A DNA stretch of 64,000 nt from Streptomyces iakyrus (GCF_000717055.1 NZ_JNXI01000028.1:1-64000), one strand, 5' to 3'; shown: positions 1-7,818, counted from the stretch's first letter. Notes: generated from the sequence alone by a model not told the origin. Program-made: numbers and translations.

Positions 1-98
1 CACCCGCTATGACAAGCGCGGCTACGTTTTCCTCGGCACCGCGACTGCCGCAGCCCTCGTCATCTGGCTCCGCGCATGATCGGCCGGACAAGTCCTAG
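1..98 (+). mobile_element. Right end of an IS5-type insertion sequence
   Basis: The transposase stop codon is followed after about 5 bases by GGCCGGACAAGTCCTAG (82-98). Many Streptomyces IS5/IS427-type elements end with a similar CCGGACAAGTCC-like inverted repeat next to a CTAG target. The matching left repeat lies outside the window, so the exact boundary is inferred. The CTAG at 95-98 also supplies the stop codon of the neighbouring minus-strand TIR gene. Confidence 0.5.
2..79 (+). CDS. IS5-type transposase, C-terminal fragment
   Basis: Reading frame 2 is open from the window edge and ends RYDKRGYVFLGTATAAALVI-WLRA-stop. This is the usual C-terminus of Streptomyces DDE transposases of the IS5/IS427 type. 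Only the last 25 residues are in the window, so catalytic residues cannot be checked. The rest of the element lies to the left. Confidence 0.75.
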   Translation, partial: TRYDKRGYVFLGTATAAALVIWLRA

Positions 99-973
99 GT
101 GGCGGGCGGCTCGGCCGGTGGTTCTGCCTCGGGGGCAGGGAGCGGGCCGGAGGGGCCGGGGTTGTCGCTGGGCGGCAGCCCTGCCCTGGCGCGGATCATG
201 TCTGCTTGTGCTCGGACCATTTCGGCGTTCGCGCGCACGAGGTCGGCGTCTCGCTGGCCGCGGGCCTGGATGAGCTTGGCGAGGCCGGCGAGGGTGCCGC
301 CGACGAGTACGCCGATGGTTGTTCCGATGCTGACTACGGAGGCGACCGCGGCGGGTGCGTCGGTTGGGCCCAGCTCGTTCTGCTGGTGGCTTTCGAGGAG
401 GCTTCTGGTGCTGATCCAGGCGGTGCTCATCAGGGCGGCCAGTAGGAGCAGCCCGAGAAGTAGTGATCGCGCCCGCATCGTTGCCGTCGCAGGGCTGTCT
501 GTTGGCGCGACCGGGGCCCTTTCGGCAGTGAGGGTGGCGGCCAGCTTCTTTGCGTGCTGCGGGTCGTCGAGGGCGGCTGGGAGCCAGATACCCGCAGGTT
601 TTTTGTCGCCCGGGCCGAAGGGGGGAAAGTCCAGGAGGTGGTGCCAGCCTCCGGGATGTCCGGGAGTCTCCTGGCGGAGGGTGTTTCCCGAGACGTCGAG
701 GATGTGGAACGACTTCCGCATGCCGCGGTGATCACGCCAGTAGTCGACCTGCTCGCGGACGGGGTGGGACCTGGCGGAGTCTGGTGTGGCGAGCAGCAGG
801 AAGTTGCGGCAGCGGTCCATCTGCTCGATGTGGAAGGCCAGCGAGGTCTCTCGGTCGGCGACTTCGGTGCGGACGCCCAACTCGTGCAGCCGGCGTCTGA
901 CGGCTCGTTCGGTACCCGAGTCTGCGGGCTCACCCGCAATGAAGACGTCGAACGTGTAGTCGGCGGCGGCCAT
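95..973 (-). CDS. TIR-domain protein with two membrane segments and coiled coil
   Basis: 292 residues. The N-terminal ~135 residues read as a TIR or TIR-like domain: a YTFDVFIAGEP first strand, a GVRTEV strand, a RCRNFLLLATPDSA strand, then SHPVREQVDYW. In the last motif Glu74 is the candidate for the catalytic glutamate of TIR NADases. Two hydrophobic segments follow (about 170-187 and 209-235). A three-heptad coiled coil comes next (about 245-265, VRANAEM/VRAQADM/IRARAGL), then a Pro/Glu-rich tail. TIR domains in bacteria often consume NAD or sense phage; that role is inferred here. No partner gene is adjacent. The stop codon lies in the CTAG at the IS end, so the C-terminus may be altered by insertion. 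Confidence 0.7.
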   Translation of the reverse strand: MAAADYTFDVFIAGEPADSGTERAVRRRLHELGVRTEVADRETSLAFHIEQMDRCRNFLLLATPDSARSHPVREQVDYWRDHRGMRKSFHILDVSGNTLRQETPGHPGGWHHLLDFPPFGPGDKKPAGIWLPAALDDPQHAKKLAATLTAERAPVAPTDSPATATMRARSLLLGLLLLAALMSTAWISTRSLLESHQQNELGPTDAPAAVASVVSIGTTIGVLVGGTLAGLAKLIQARGQRDADLVRANAEMVRAQADMIRARAGLPPSDNPGPSGPLPAPEAEPPAEPPAT

Positions 974-1241
974 CTCCTCGTGTCCTCCCTCGCAATGCCG
1001 TCACAGCTCGTGAAACCCTAGGCCAGGGCGCTGTCATGCGTTGATCAAATGCTGTAAGCGGCTGCGCGGGTGTCGAGCGATGTCTTCGTGCTGCTGTCGA
1101 CAGTCCTTTGCGAGTTCTGGCTCATCTTGCCCTCTGCTCACCTGGTACGCCTTCGCGCGCCCTCACGGCAGAGGGTTTGCATGTGACGTAGCGGCATGTG
1201 GTCCAGTAGGCGGCGAGCACGCCACTGAGAGGTTCCCTCGC

Positions 1242-2102
1242 ATGCCCCTTCCTGCGATTCCCCGCCGGGTCAAGATCGGCGATGCCGCCGCGTTCGTCGG
1301 GACCACGCCCCGCGCCATCCGCCACTACCACGCCATCGGTCTCCTAGCCGAACCGGAACGCGGCAGTGATGACCGCCGCCGTTACGGATACGACGACATG
1401 ATCCGCCTGCTGTGGATCCGCAGGATGGCCGATGCGGGTATCTCCCTGGATGACATCCACGCCGCCTTCGAGGGCACCACCGGCATCGAGCAGTCCTTGG
1501 CCCGCCTGGAGGAGTCCCTCGCATCCAAGGCTGCAGCCATCGAGGCCCAGCGGGCCGCCGTGAACCGTCTGAGCGAGGTGGGCAGCCCCCTGGGCCTGCT
1601 CTCACCGCTGGTCACTGGCCGCCTACGCGATCTACCGCCCGGGGCCCTGCGCACCGCCGACCTCGATACCCTCCTGGTCACGGAGCGCATCCTCGGCCCT
1701 CTGGGCGCCGCCCTCCAGGCCGACCGGTTCATCGTCCTGGCCACCCACCCAGAGCTGCGGGCGGAGGAGGACCGGCTGGCCGAGGCCGAGGCGGCCCTGG
1801 ACGACGCCATGTCCCCCGGCGACCCCCGCATCGAAGACCTGGCCGCCCAGCGATGTGCTCACGAGACCGCCCTGGCAGCCGCCATCGAAAGATCCGGCCT
1901 GGAAGAGGCCCTCAACGTCCTCCTGGACCGGCAGGACAAGCACGCCGGCGAGCAAGAAGACGGGGCGGGGATGAGTGCGATGGAGGCCATCGGCAAGATG
2001 CCGTACGACTTCTCTCCCGCCCGCGTCCGGTATGAGGAACGTGTCATCGAACTGGTTCACTCGGCCGGTCAGGACGGCGACAGGGACCCACTGACCTGCT
2101 GA
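1242..2102 (+). CDS. MerR-family transcriptional regulator
   Basis: 286 residues from ATG 1242 (the frame is open further upstream but without homology). The N-terminus RRVKIGDAAAFVGTTPRAIR-HYHAIGLL is a classical MerR winged HTH, continued by RRRYGYDDMIRLLWIRRMADAGISLDDI. A long helical dimerisation region follows, and then a ~170-residue acidic C-terminal domain with no cysteine metal site. It is therefore probably not a metal sensor; its ligand is unknown. It stands alone and converges on the GST-like gene across a large inverted repeat. Confidence 0.85.
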   Translation: MPLPAIPRRVKIGDAAAFVGTTPRAIRHYHAIGLLAEPERGSDDRRRYGYDDMIRLLWIRRMADAGISLDDIHAAFEGTTGIEQSLARLEESLASKAAAIEAQRAAVNRLSEVGSPLGLLSPLVTGRLRDLPPGALRTADLDTLLVTERILGPLGAALQADRFIVLATHPELRAEEDRLAEAEAALDDAMSPGDPRIEDLAAQRCAHETALAAAIERSGLEEALNVLLDRQDKHAGEQEDGAGMSAMEAIGKMPYDFSPARVRYEERVIELVHSAGQDGDRDPLTC

Positions 2103-2123
2103 CTGGCGTCGGCTCCCAGGGCG

Positions 2124-2181
2124 GACGCTCTTCTCCCCGGACTGCCGCCCACGACCCGCGTGAGAATCCAGGAAGAGCGTC
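2124..2181. terminator. Long inverted repeat between convergent genes
   Basis: GACGCTCTTC (2124-2133) and GAAGAGCGTC (2172-2181) are perfect 10-bp inverted arms around a 38-base loop. They lie between the 3' ends of the MerR gene and the GST-like gene. A bidirectional terminator is the simplest reading. The loop is long and no U-tract follows, as is usual in Streptomyces. Confidence 0.45.
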
Positions 2182-2200
2182 ACACCAGCCGTCCGGCCGG

Positions 2201-3076
2201 TCAGCCGGGCTGTCGTGCCGGTTCCGGTTCGCCCAGCCCTGTGTACGCGCACCAGTCCACGATCTGGACCGCCGAGCCGGCGGCCTCCTGGCCGCGGCAG
2301 TGGGCGTGGTGTCTGCGGGCGATGCCGTCGAGGTCGAGGTGAGTGCCGAAGGCGGGGTACGTCGCCAGCCGTCGGGCATAGGCCCACAGGCGGGGGTAGC
2401 CGGTGATCCGGTGCACCGCGGCGGCGTCCAGGTGGTGGCGGTGCACGATGTCCAGCTGAACGAGTGTCACCCACAACTGCACGTCCGCGACCGTGAGTTC
2501 GTCACCCAGGAGGTACTCCCGGGAGGCGAGGCGCCGCTCGATCACGTCCAGCGTGCGCAGCAGGGCGGCCAGCGCGGCGTCGCGCACCGCCGGGGCGCCG
2601 CCGGAGCGCCCGGCTCGTTGGGCAGTCGCCGTGATGCCCAGCTCGCAGAGCCGGCCTGCAGACTCGATCGCCTCCTCGGCGCCGTGCGGGTGGAGATCGG
2701 GGCCGTGTCCGCCGAACCGCCGGGCCAGGTCTCGCAGGATGTCGGGGGTGTGGGTGCTGACGATCGTTCCGGTCCAGTCATCGCTGAGGACCGGTGCCGT
2801 GGCGGGGCCAGGGTGCTGGTGCGAACTGGCCTCGTACAGCGGGCGCAGTGCCCGGTGTCCCCCGCCGGGGACGTCGGGTACGGCAGGCAGCAATGTCACC
2901 GGAAGGGTGTCGTCGAGACCGAGGAGGCTGTGCACAACGGCGATCTGCAGAGAGTACGGACAGGACAGCGCCAGGTGGAGCCGGTAGCGGTGCGATGCCG
3001 CGTAGTAGCCGCTGCGGGCGTCACAGCCGATCCTGCCTCGGAAGGAGGGCGCGACTGTCGGGGATGTGGCGGACAT
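2201..3076 (-). CDS. Glutathionyl/mycothionyl-hydroquinone reductase-like (GST Xi class)
   Basis: 291 residues. It begins FRGRIGCDARSGYYAASHRY, then CPYSLQIAVVHSLLGLDD, the position of the CPWA-type redox motif of the YqjG/ECM4 family. The Cys is kept but the motif is CPYS. The C-terminal half is a GST alpha-helical domain (YLLGDELTVADVQLWVTLVQLDIVH). These enzymes reduce S-thiolated hydroquinones; in actinomycetes the thiol partner would be mycothiol (inference). A sulfur-type leader peptide ends 95 bases upstream, which links the gene to thiol or sulfur supply. About 290 residues is slightly short for the family. Confidence 0.8.
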   Translation of the reverse strand: MSATSPTVAPSFRGRIGCDARSGYYAASHRYRLHLALSCPYSLQIAVVHSLLGLDDTLPVTLLPAVPDVPGGGHRALRPLYEASSHQHPGPATAPVLSDDWTGTIVSTHTPDILRDLARRFGGHGPDLHPHGAEEAIESAGRLCELGITATAQRAGRSGGAPAVRDAALAALLRTLDVIERRLASREYLLGDELTVADVQLWVTLVQLDIVHRHHLDAAAVHRITGYPRLWAYARRLATYPAFGTHLDLDGIARRHHAHCRGQEAAGSAVQIVDWCAYTGLGEPEPARQPG

Positions 3077-3170
3077 GCGTCTCCCAAGGGTGGTCGGTCA
3101 CATGCAGGCGAGCGCGGAGGCGACGGCACGCGCGACTTTGGCACGGCCGGAATGCGGTCCTGCGGGAGGG

Positions 3171-3326
3171 TCAGGCGTGGCCGGAAACCGGGTACCGACC
3201 GCTCGCGAGGCTCGCCGCACTGCACACGCGCGCGAGGTCGATGTGGCGGCGGGAGGTCAGCAGGGGCAGTTGCCGGACGGCGGCACGGACAGCGTCATTG
3301 CCGATGTCCTGTCCAGCACGATCCAT
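3171..3326 (-). CDS. Putative leader peptide of the LTSRRHIDL type
   Basis: 51 residues from ATG 3326, with a GGTAGGG ribosome-binding site about 5 bases upstream. It contains LLTSRRHIDLARVCSAA, which matches the core of the short actinomycete leader peptides (consensus around LTxRRHVDLxRVxSxxC) found before sulfur-assimilation and cysteine or sulfonate genes. Such leaders are thought to sense cysteine supply by attenuation. Here it precedes the GST-like gene on the same strand; an ssuD-like remnant lies further upstream. The long N-terminal part before the motif is unusual. The motif is seen directly; regulation is inferred. Confidence 0.65.
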   Translation of the reverse strand: MDRAGQDIGNDAVRAAVRQLPLLTSRRHIDLARVCSAASLASGRYPVSGHA

Positions 3327-3497
3327 GATTTCCCTACCAGTTCACTGGGATTCTCCTGGTCGAGTGTCAGGCCGGGGTTCCGGCCGCGTCAAGGGGGCCG
3401 TTCAGTCAACGCCGTTTCAGTGGTAAAGGCGCGGCGCCCGGTCAGGGTGCGTGCCGCGCCCAGGGCGCCCGCGAGACGCGGGGCCCCGGCGACGATA

Positions 3498-3523
3498 GGT
3501 GGGTGGTGTCGGTGGGTGGTGTC
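3498..3523. repeat. Tandem 13-bp repeat
   Basis: GGTGGGTGGTGTC occurs twice in direct tandem and is followed by a partial third copy (GGTGG). It lies in the 258-base non-coding stretch between the leader peptide and the 3' end of the flavin-monooxygenase remnant. No other feature is evident in that stretch. The tract is G-rich and could arise by slippage. Confidence 0.6.
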
Positions 3524-3584
3524 GGTGGCCGGCGCGGGGAGGGCGGGCCGGTTTCGCCGTCGGCTTCGGCGACCATGTGAGCGA

Positions 3585-4385
3585 TCATCGACTCCCGGCT
3601 CCGGCGAACGGCACCTGCACGGAGGGTGCGTCCTGCTTGCCTAAGGGGTGCTGCCACAGCCCCTGCGTCTGCGTCTGCGTCTGCGCCTGCGCCTGCGCCT
3701 GCGCCTGGAGCCTCGGCAGGACGCCTTCGCCGAACCAGCACGCCTCCTCCAGGTGCGGATAGCCGGAGAGGACGAACTCCTCGATACCCAGGGCCGCGTA
3801 CTCCTTGATGCGCTCGGTGACCTCGTCGTGGCTGCCGACCAGCACGGTGCCCGCCCCGCCGCGCACCAGGCCGATACCGGCCCACAGGTTGGGGTGGATC
3901 TCCAGGGCGTCCCGGCTGCCGCCGCGGTTCAGGGCGAGCATCCGCTGCTGACCCTCCGACTCGCTGCGGGCCAGCCCCGCCTGCACGGACGCCACGGTCT
4001 CCAGGTCGAAGCCGTCCAGGAGCCGGTTCGCCTCCGCCCAGGCCTGCTCGGGAGTGTCACGGGTGATGACGTGCAGCCGGATCCCGAGCCGGATGGTGCG
4101 CCCTTCCTTCGCGGCCAGTTTCCGGATCCAGGCGATCTTCTCGGCGACCTGCGCCGGCGGCTCACCCCAGGTGAGGTACACGTCGACGTGCCGGGCGGCG
4201 ATCTGTCCGGCGATCGGCGAGGAGCCTCCGAAGTAGACCTCGGGGATCGGGTCGGGTACGCGGGCCAGCGTCGCGTCCGTCACCCGGAGGTGCTCGCCGT
4301 GCAGGTCGACCGACTTGCCCTCGCACAACTCCCGCACAATCTGAGCCGTGCTGCCTCGTCCGGCGCCTGCTGGCCCTCGCGCCAT
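3585..4385 (-). pseudogene. 5'-truncated SsuD-like LLM flavin monooxygenase
   Basis: The open frame matches only the C-terminal two thirds of alkanesulfonate-monooxygenase-like LLM enzymes: IVRELCEGKSVDLHGEHLRV, then PEVYFGGSSPIAGQIAARHVDVYLTWGEP, then LVGSHDEVTERIKEYAALGIEEFVLSGYPHLEE (each a separate stretch). The N-terminal ~130 residues of the barrel, with the flavin and substrate loops, are missing. Homology starts within ~20 bases of the stop codon of the upstream FAD monooxygenase gene. The C-terminus carries a QAQAQAQTQTQTQ expansion encoded by a hexanucleotide repeat. It is probably non-functional. Confidence 0.7.
3663..3704. repeat. CTGCGY hexanucleotide microsatellite (7 units)
   Basis: Three CTGCGT units are followed by four CTGCGC units. 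On the minus strand they encode alternating Gln-Ala/Gln-Thr near the C-terminus of the LLM monooxygenase remnant, just after VLPRL, where homologues normally approach their end. Expansion by slippage in a gene no longer under selection is the simplest explanation. Confidence 0.8.
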
Positions 4386-4398
4386 TCCTCAACCGCGA

Positions 4399-5835
4399 TC
4401 ACCCGGCCAGCGCCCTCTCGATCGCCGCTGCGTCCGAAGCCTCCGCCGCCCAGGCCACGTATCCGTCGGGCCGTACCAGGACGGTCGTCGGGCGGTTACT
4501 CGCCCAGCGCTTGACGGTCAGCCACCCCTCACGGACACCGGGACCTTCGTACGTCCCCTGCGTGATCAGTACGAACCGGCCGCCGCGCAGCGCCTCGTGG
4601 AGCCGGCCGTCCTTCAGAGAGACGTCCGGGAGGCGGGTGCCGGTGAGGCGGTGGGAGCCGCGGGGGGCGGGGTAGGTGTAGCCGATCCCGGTGATCTGGC
4701 CCAGCACCTTGCGCTGGACGGGCGGGGACACGTCGATGAACGCGGAGACCAGGGCGCGGACGGCACGCAGCAGCGGATTCCGCGCGCGGGCCAGCCGGAC
4801 CAGTCCCCCACTGCTGCGCAGCACGGCCCTGCCGATCGGGTGCCGCTCGGCCTCATAGCTGTCGAGGAGCCCTTCGGACGCCCTGCCCTGGACGGTCGCG
4901 GCGAGCTTCCAGCTCAGGTTGGCGGCGTCCTGGAGACCGGTGTTCATGCCCTGCCCGCCGGCCGGAGAGTGAATGTGCGCGGCGTCCCCGGCGAGGAAGA
5001 CCCGCCCGACCCGGTAGTGCGGTGCCTGGCGCTCGTCACTGTGGAAACGGGAGAGCCAGCGGGCGTCGAGCATGCCGTAGTCGGTGCCCATGGCGCGGCG
5101 GGTGATCTCCCTGACCTCGTCGAGGGCGAGCGGGGCATCGTCGGAGACCTCGTTGCGGCGGTTCCAGCCCATGACCCGGTACCAGCCGTCACCGAAAGAG
5201 GCGATCATCGCGAAGGCGTCGCCGCGGCCGTTGACGGTGAGGACGCCCTCGGGTTTCTCTGCCAGCCGGACATCGGCCAGGATCAGCGACCTGATGACCG
5301 AGACGCCGGGGAAGTCCAGACCGATCGCCTCCCGCACGGCGCTGCGGTGACCGTCGGCGCCGACGACGTAGGCCGCCCTGCGGGTGACGACCGCTCCGTC
5401 CGCGCCGCGCACGTCGAGGTCGACCCCCTCGTCGTCCTGACGCAGCCCCACGACCTCGCTCTCGTACGCGAACTCCACCCCGGCCTCCCGGGCCCGCCGC
5501 TCCAGGAGCCGCTCGACCTCGTACTGCGGAGTGATGAGAAGGAACGGAAAGCGCGAGGGCAGCGTGCTCAGATCGAGGGAGAGGCGGCGGAAGAGCCGCA
5601 GACCGGTGATGGTGTCGCCGGTGGCGAGGAGTTCGTCGGCCAGGCCGCGGGCGTCGAGCTGCTCCAGGGTGCGGGCGTGCACCCCGAAGGCGCGGGAGAG
5701 GTTGCTGATCTTGCGCGGCCGCTTCTCGACGAGCGTGACGGCGACGCCGGCTGTGGCGAGGTCACCGGCGAGGAGCAGGCCGGTGGGGCCGGAACCGACG
5801 ACGATCACCGTGCGGTGGGTGGCGGTGCCGTTCAT
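4399..5835 (-). CDS. FAD-dependent aromatic monooxygenase (PheA/TfdB type)
   Basis: 478 residues. The start is ATG 5835, with GGAGG 5 bases upstream, giving MNGTATHRTVIVVGSGPTG. It shows the FAD-binding motif VGSGPTGLLLAGDLATAGVAVTLVEKR, a VVGADGHRSAVREAIG DG motif and RVFLAGDAAHIHSPAGGQGM (GD motif), each seen in order. A thioredoxin-like C-terminus follows (VLVRPDGYVAWA). Such enzymes hydroxylate phenolic compounds, antibiotics (rifampicin) or aromatic polyketides with NAD(P)H and O2; the substrate is unknown. It is divergent from a TetR gene across a dense operator array, so the TetR protein probably controls it in response to the substrate. Confidence 0.88.
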   Translation of the reverse strand: MNGTATHRTVIVVGSGPTGLLLAGDLATAGVAVTLVEKRPRKISNLSRAFGVHARTLEQLDARGLADELLATGDTITGLRLFRRLSLDLSTLPSRFPFLLITPQYEVERLLERRAREAGVEFAYESEVVGLRQDDEGVDLDVRGADGAVVTRRAAYVVGADGHRSAVREAIGLDFPGVSVIRSLILADVRLAEKPEGVLTVNGRGDAFAMIASFGDGWYRVMGWNRRNEVSDDAPLALDEVREITRRAMGTDYGMLDARWLSRFHSDERQAPHYRVGRVFLAGDAAHIHSPAGGQGMNTGLQDAANLSWKLAATVQGRASEGLLDSYEAERHPIGRAVLRSSGGLVRLARARNPLLRAVRALVSAFIDVSPPVQRKVLGQITGIGYTYPAPRGSHRLTGTRLPDVSLKDGRLHEALRGGRFVLITQGTYEGPGVREGWLTVKRWASNRPTTVLVRPDGYVAWAAEASDAAAIERALAG

Positions 5836-5877
5836 GGTGGCCTCCAGTCGCCAACGCCTGCTTGTCATCAACTGCTC

Positions 5878-6019
5878 GCCAACGGATGTTGGCCAACGGT
5901 TGTTGACAACCGTAGCGAGGCACTGGAGGGCATGTCAACGATTGTTGGCAAACAGATGTTGGCGAACGTCCGTTGACCTACGCTCGTTGACCTACGCTCG
6001 TTGGCCTACGCTTGTTGGC
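5878..6019. promoter_or_regulatory. Phased GTTGRC operator array between FAD monooxygenase and TetR
   Basis: GTTGGC or GTTGAC occurs at 5888, 5902, 5944, 5958, 5972, 5986, 6000 and 6014. All are in one 14-bp phase, and the last ends immediately before the tetR ATG. Two perfect palindromes lie at the left: GCCAACGGATGTTGGC (5878-5893) and CGGTTGTTGACAACCG (5897-5912). The right part is a tandem 14-bp repeat (5971-6012, CGTTGACCTACGCT and variants). The divergent layout points to binding by the neighbouring TetR protein (inference). Confidence 0.7.
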
Positions 6020-6619
6020 ATGAACCGCAGCGAAAGCACCTCGCCGTTCCCCGGCTCCGGCACTCCCCGACGCTCCGACGCCACTCGCGGGGCGATCGTT
6101 GCGGCGGCCCGCGAGCGCTTCGCGACCGACGGCTACGAGCGGGCCACGATCCGCGCCATCGCCAGGGACGCGAACATCGATCCGTCGATGGTGATGCGGT
6201 ATTACGGCAACAAGGAGGGCCTCTTCGCGGCGGCCGTCGCCATCGACCTGCGGCTGCCTGACATGAGCGGGGCGGACCGCCGGCAGGACGCGGGGCGGAT
6301 CCTCGTCGAGCACTTCCTCGACATGTGGGAGAACAACGAGGTCCTAACCGCCCTGCTGCGGGTCGGCGTGACCAACCAGGCGGGGGCCGAACGCATGCAG
6401 GACATCCTGCGGGAGCAGCTCCTGCCGGTGGCCCAGCAGGTATGCCCCGACCCCGAGCAGGTTCCGGCACGGGCGGCACTCATGGCATCGCAGCTGCTAG
6501 GGCTGGCGCTCACGCGATACGTGCTACGGATACCGCCTGCGATGGGGCTGACGCGGGCGCAGATCGTGGCATGGCTGGCACCGACGATCCAGCGGTACCT
6601 GACCGCGTCGAACCCCTGA
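6020..6619 (+). CDS. TetR/AcrR-family regulator of the divergent monooxygenase
   Basis: 199 residues. The start is ATG 6020, where homology begins. The HTH is RFATDGYERATIRAIARDAN followed by IDPSMVMRYYGNKEGLFAAAV. A helical ligand domain ends YVLRIPPAMGLTRAQIVAWLAPTIQRYL, typical of TetR proteins with a TetR_C-type (PF17920-like) ligand domain. A GTTGGC half-site touches the start codon, so translation of its own mRNA, or a leaderless transcript, would be directly affected by self-binding. Confidence 0.88.
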   Translation: MNRSESTSPFPGSGTPRRSDATRGAIVAAARERFATDGYERATIRAIARDANIDPSMVMRYYGNKEGLFAAAVAIDLRLPDMSGADRRQDAGRILVEHFLDMWENNEVLTALLRVGVTNQAGAERMQDILREQLLPVAQQVCPDPEQVPARAALMASQLLGLALTRYVLRIPPAMGLTRAQIVAWLAPTIQRYLTASNP

Positions 6620-6701
6620 GAATCAACCGAGCGCCGAGGTGCTCGTGCGGTCGCGTCCGCGAACCGGCCATGCCCGGCCAACACCGCCTGCAGATTCCGG
6701 A

Positions 6702-7073
6702 TCAGCCAGGCTCGGCAAGGGCCGTGCTGGACACAGGCGGCGCGGCCGCCGACGTGGTATGTACCGCCTCGCGCGCCTCGGTGAGGGCTCGCTGCCCGAG
6801 GTTGCCGCCGAACAACTGAATCGTTGCGGCAGCCAGGATGTCGTCCCCGCCGATGATCCGGCTATTCCCCCTAGGGGCGGGCAGAGCCAGGAGGGAATCC
6901 TTGAGGATCGGGGGCGCGGCCGGTTCGCCCGACCTCACCAAGGTGCCCGTACCGAAACGATTGGCCCCGCCCTCGCGGACGACCACGGCGGCATCCCGGG
7001 CGAAGTCCGTCAGGAACACGCTCGCGATTCCGTTCAGGTCGCGGACCATCGCCGGGACGGCTCTGAGGTCCAC
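6702..7073 (-). CDS. Unrecognised small ORF, possibly a remnant
   Basis: 123 residues from GTG 7073, right after an in-frame stop. The composition looks protein-like (AVPAMVRDLNGIASVFLTDF, then IIGGDDILAAATIQLFGGN) but I recognise no family. The flanks (6620-6701 and 7074-7191) hold nothing clear. It may be a fragment of a larger enzyme gene, since the C-terminus fades into Ala/Pro-rich sequence. Function is not assigned. Confidence 0.3.
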   Translation of the reverse strand: MDLRAVPAMVRDLNGIASVFLTDFARDAAVVVREGGANRFGTGTLVRSGEPAAPPILKDSLLALPAPRGNSRIIGGDDILAAATIQLFGGNLGQRALTEAREAVHTTSAAAPPVSSTALAEPG

Positions 7074-7191
7074 ACTTCACTGCGCGGACCTGCTCTCTGC
7101 CCGCATCTTCCGTCAGCAGCACCCCCGTTAAGGGCCTGACCGGCACATTCCGAGGGCCAGGCCACGGACCGGCCTGTCGATGCGGCCGGTT

Positions 7192-7782
7192 TCAGGTAGG
7201 GCGGCGGATGGCCTGCACGGCGGTGTCATAGAGGTCGAACAGGTCGGCCTGTCCGCCCAGGCGTACCCATTCTTCGTTGGCTGCCTGCAGGCAGATGATC
7301 GCTGCGGCTGCGATCGCGCGGGCTTGCAGGGTCCGGCGGTCGGAGTCGGGCAGTCGCTCCTCTAGGTGCGGTGCGAACAGGTCTTGCCAGCGGGCTTGCT
7401 TCTCGGCGTGTCCGGCACGTAGGGAATCGTTGCCGAACAGAAGCGTGATGAACTCCAGGCGCCCTTCGGCTGTCATGTCGATCTCCTCGAGCACCTGGAA
7501 CGCCGCGCGCAGTGCCGTCCAGGCATCCTCGTCGGCCGGGCGCTCCGCGAGGCGCGCGGCGATCAGTTCGCCCTGTTCGTCCAGTCCGCTGAGGGCGAGG
7601 TCTTCCTTGTTGCGGAAGTAGTTGAACAGGGTCCGCCGCGAGACGCCCGCGGCGGCAGCGACCTCGTCGAGGGTCGTCTTGTCGTAGCCCTTGGCGGCGA
7701 ACAGCTCGATGGCGGTCCGGGCCAGCAGCGATCGGACCACCGAGCGGGTCTGTTCCCGGATACGTGTCGGTTTCTGAGCCAT
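7192..7782 (-). CDS. TetR/AcrR-family regulator of the divergent SDR
   Basis: 196 residues from ATG 7782 (MAQKPTRIREQTRSVVRSLL); 14 further codons upstream look non-coding. The HTH is ELFAAKGYDKTTLDEVAAAA followed by GVSRRTLFNYFRNKEDLAL. The C-terminal domain is helical with no obvious ligand motif. A perfect palindrome sits in the 72-base divergent promoter shared with the SDR, which argues for local repression of both genes. Confidence 0.9.
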   Translation of the reverse strand: MAQKPTRIREQTRSVVRSLLARTAIELFAAKGYDKTTLDEVAAAAGVSRRTLFNYFRNKEDLALSGLDEQGELIAARLAERPADEDAWTALRAAFQVLEEIDMTAEGRLEFITLLFGNDSLRAGHAEKQARWQDLFAPHLEERLPDSDRRTLQARAIAAAAIICLQAANEEWVRLGGQADLFDLYDTAVQAIRRPT

Positions 7783-7818
7783 GCACCGATGGTACGGCGT
7801 CGCACTCGATGCAGCAGC

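Noticed and set aside
4348..5976. 542-codon plus-strand open frame opposite the FAD monooxygenase
   Set aside because: The minus strand encodes full FAD-binding motifs; the plus-strand translation has no family features.
5971..6012. Tandem 14-bp repeats as a possible mini-CRISPR
   Set aside because: Units are contiguous without unique spacers and lie on the same lattice as operator half-sites.
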